Below are positions 5,518 through 6,163 of a stretch of 6,163 nt of DNA, in pieces. Position numbers and translations under genes: made by a program. The stretch is from Campylobacterota bacterium (GTDB lineage Bacteria > Campylobacterota > Campylobacteria > Campylobacterales > Sulfurovaceae), in assembly GCA_013153675.1 (NCBI GenBank), contig JAADEA010000099.1:1-6163 (forward strand), given 5' to 3'. The notes below the pieces were generated by a model that was given only the letters and a program-made list of their open reading frames with translations, had not been told where the DNA came from and did not search any database. Each line of letters begins with the position of its first letter. Position 1 is the first letter of the stretch.

Positions 5518-6163
5518 TTGAATAGAGTCTTAAAAGATAAAGCTATCTTTATAGCTGATGCTCACTATCCAAATAGATCAAAAGAGTTGCTCTCTTTTTT
5601 AGAGGCTCTAAAGAGAAATCCTCCTCCTCAACTTTTCTTAATGGGAGATATATTTGATATATTAATTGGAGGATATGAGAATTTTAAGAGAGAGAATTTA
5701 AAATTAATAGAGTTAATTAACTCTTTATCTCCTTATTGTGAGATATTCTATTTTGAAGGAAATCATGACTTTAATTTATCTAAGCTTTTTAAAAATGTTG
5801 AGCTATTTTCTATTAAAAATCAACCTCAAATATTTTATTATAATGATAAAAAATTTCTACTCTCTCATGGAGATAAGAGCTTTTCTTTTAGTTATTGGCT
5901 ATATAGCAAAATAATAAGAAATAGATTTACTCTTTTTCTATTAAAACCCTTTGGAGATATAATTTTAAAGTTAGTAGATAAAAGACAGCAAAAAAAGAGG
6001 CTATGTAAGAAAATAGATAATTTTTATTCTTTGGTAAAAAAGAGAGCTAAAAGAGATTTTATTTTAGTAGAAGGGCATTTCCATCAAGGAGAGATCTTTG
6101 ATAATTATATTGCCCTTCCTGCTTTTGCTTGTAATAACTCTTATGCTGTTTTTAAAGGAGGAG
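5518..6163 (+). CDS. LpxH-like metallophosphoesterase, 3' end outside the window
   Basis: This is a calcineurin-like metallophosphoesterase of the LpxH group (COG2908-like), probably cleaving UDP-2,3-diacylglucosamine to lipid X in lipid A synthesis at the inner membrane face. All expected metal-ligand motifs appear in order: ADAH (13-16), GDIFD (43-47), GNHD (81-84), SHGD (116-119) and GHFH (186-189). A basic, hydrophobic stretch at about 121-172 lies where LpxH has its membrane-facing helical insert. E. coli LpxH has GNRDF where this has GNHDF, so a related phosphoesterase (LpxH2-like) with another substrate is possible. The likely start is TTG at 5518-5520, eight bases after the argC stop, with AGGGGAG (5508-5514) just upstream; the first in-frame ATG (codon 42) lies inside the GD motif and is too late. 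The frame is open for 215 codons to the window end. Confidence 0.85.
   Translation, partial: MNRVLKDKAIFIADAHYPNRSKELLSFLEALKRNPPPQLFLMGDIFDILIGGYENFKRENLKLIELINSLSPYCEIFYFEGNHDFNLSKLFKNVELFSIKNQPQIFYYNDKKFLLSHGDKSFSFSYWLYSKIIRNRFTLFLLKPFGDIILKLVDKRQQKKRLCKKIDNFYSLVKKRAKRDFILVEGHFHQGEIFDNYIALPAFACNNSYAVFKGG

Overview
The window is AT-rich DNA with tightly packed housekeeping genes. It most likely comes from a member of the Campylobacterota (Epsilonproteobacteria). The reasons are strong use of AGA and ATA codons and A/T-ending codons, the neighbouring order rplI-hslV-hslU (familiar from Campylobacter), a T-rich promoter style with a clear -10 box and no clear -35, and GreA and ArgC sequences resembling that phylum. 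The genus cannot be fixed from this sequence alone; a free-living, vent-type lineage rather than Campylobacter proper is a guess.

Layout: positions 1-157 hold no gene I can support. They do carry a good sigma70-like promoter reading leftward (TTGACA, 18-base spacer, TACAAT), an inverted repeat across its -35 box, and at the very edge a TCTTTGAAAA string resembling a boxA antitermination site. An rRNA or other stable-RNA operon may therefore start just outside the window. Next, reading leftward, is one operon of five genes: surE (starting at 3959), tcdA, rplI, hslV and hslU (ending at 186), followed by a hairpin-plus-U-tract terminator. Every junction in this operon overlaps, by 11, 20, 1 and 4 bases.

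A 67-base gap (3960-4026) separates surE from greA. It contains one symmetric -10 element (TATAATA / TATTATA) that can serve both directions. Rightward from it run greA, argC (17-base overlap) and an LpxH-like metallophosphoesterase that is cut by the window end.

Function: HslV and HslU form a two-component ATP-dependent protease. RplI is a ribosomal protein, TcdA a tRNA A37 modification enzyme, SurE a nucleotidase, GreA a transcript-cleavage factor, ArgC an arginine biosynthesis enzyme, and the last gene probably acts in lipid A synthesis. The left operon mixes translation fidelity, protein quality control and stress survival. I see no mobile element, CRISPR array, tRNA or defence system, and no convincing new multi-gene system. 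The most interesting points are regulatory: the left-edge promoter region and the shared divergent -10.
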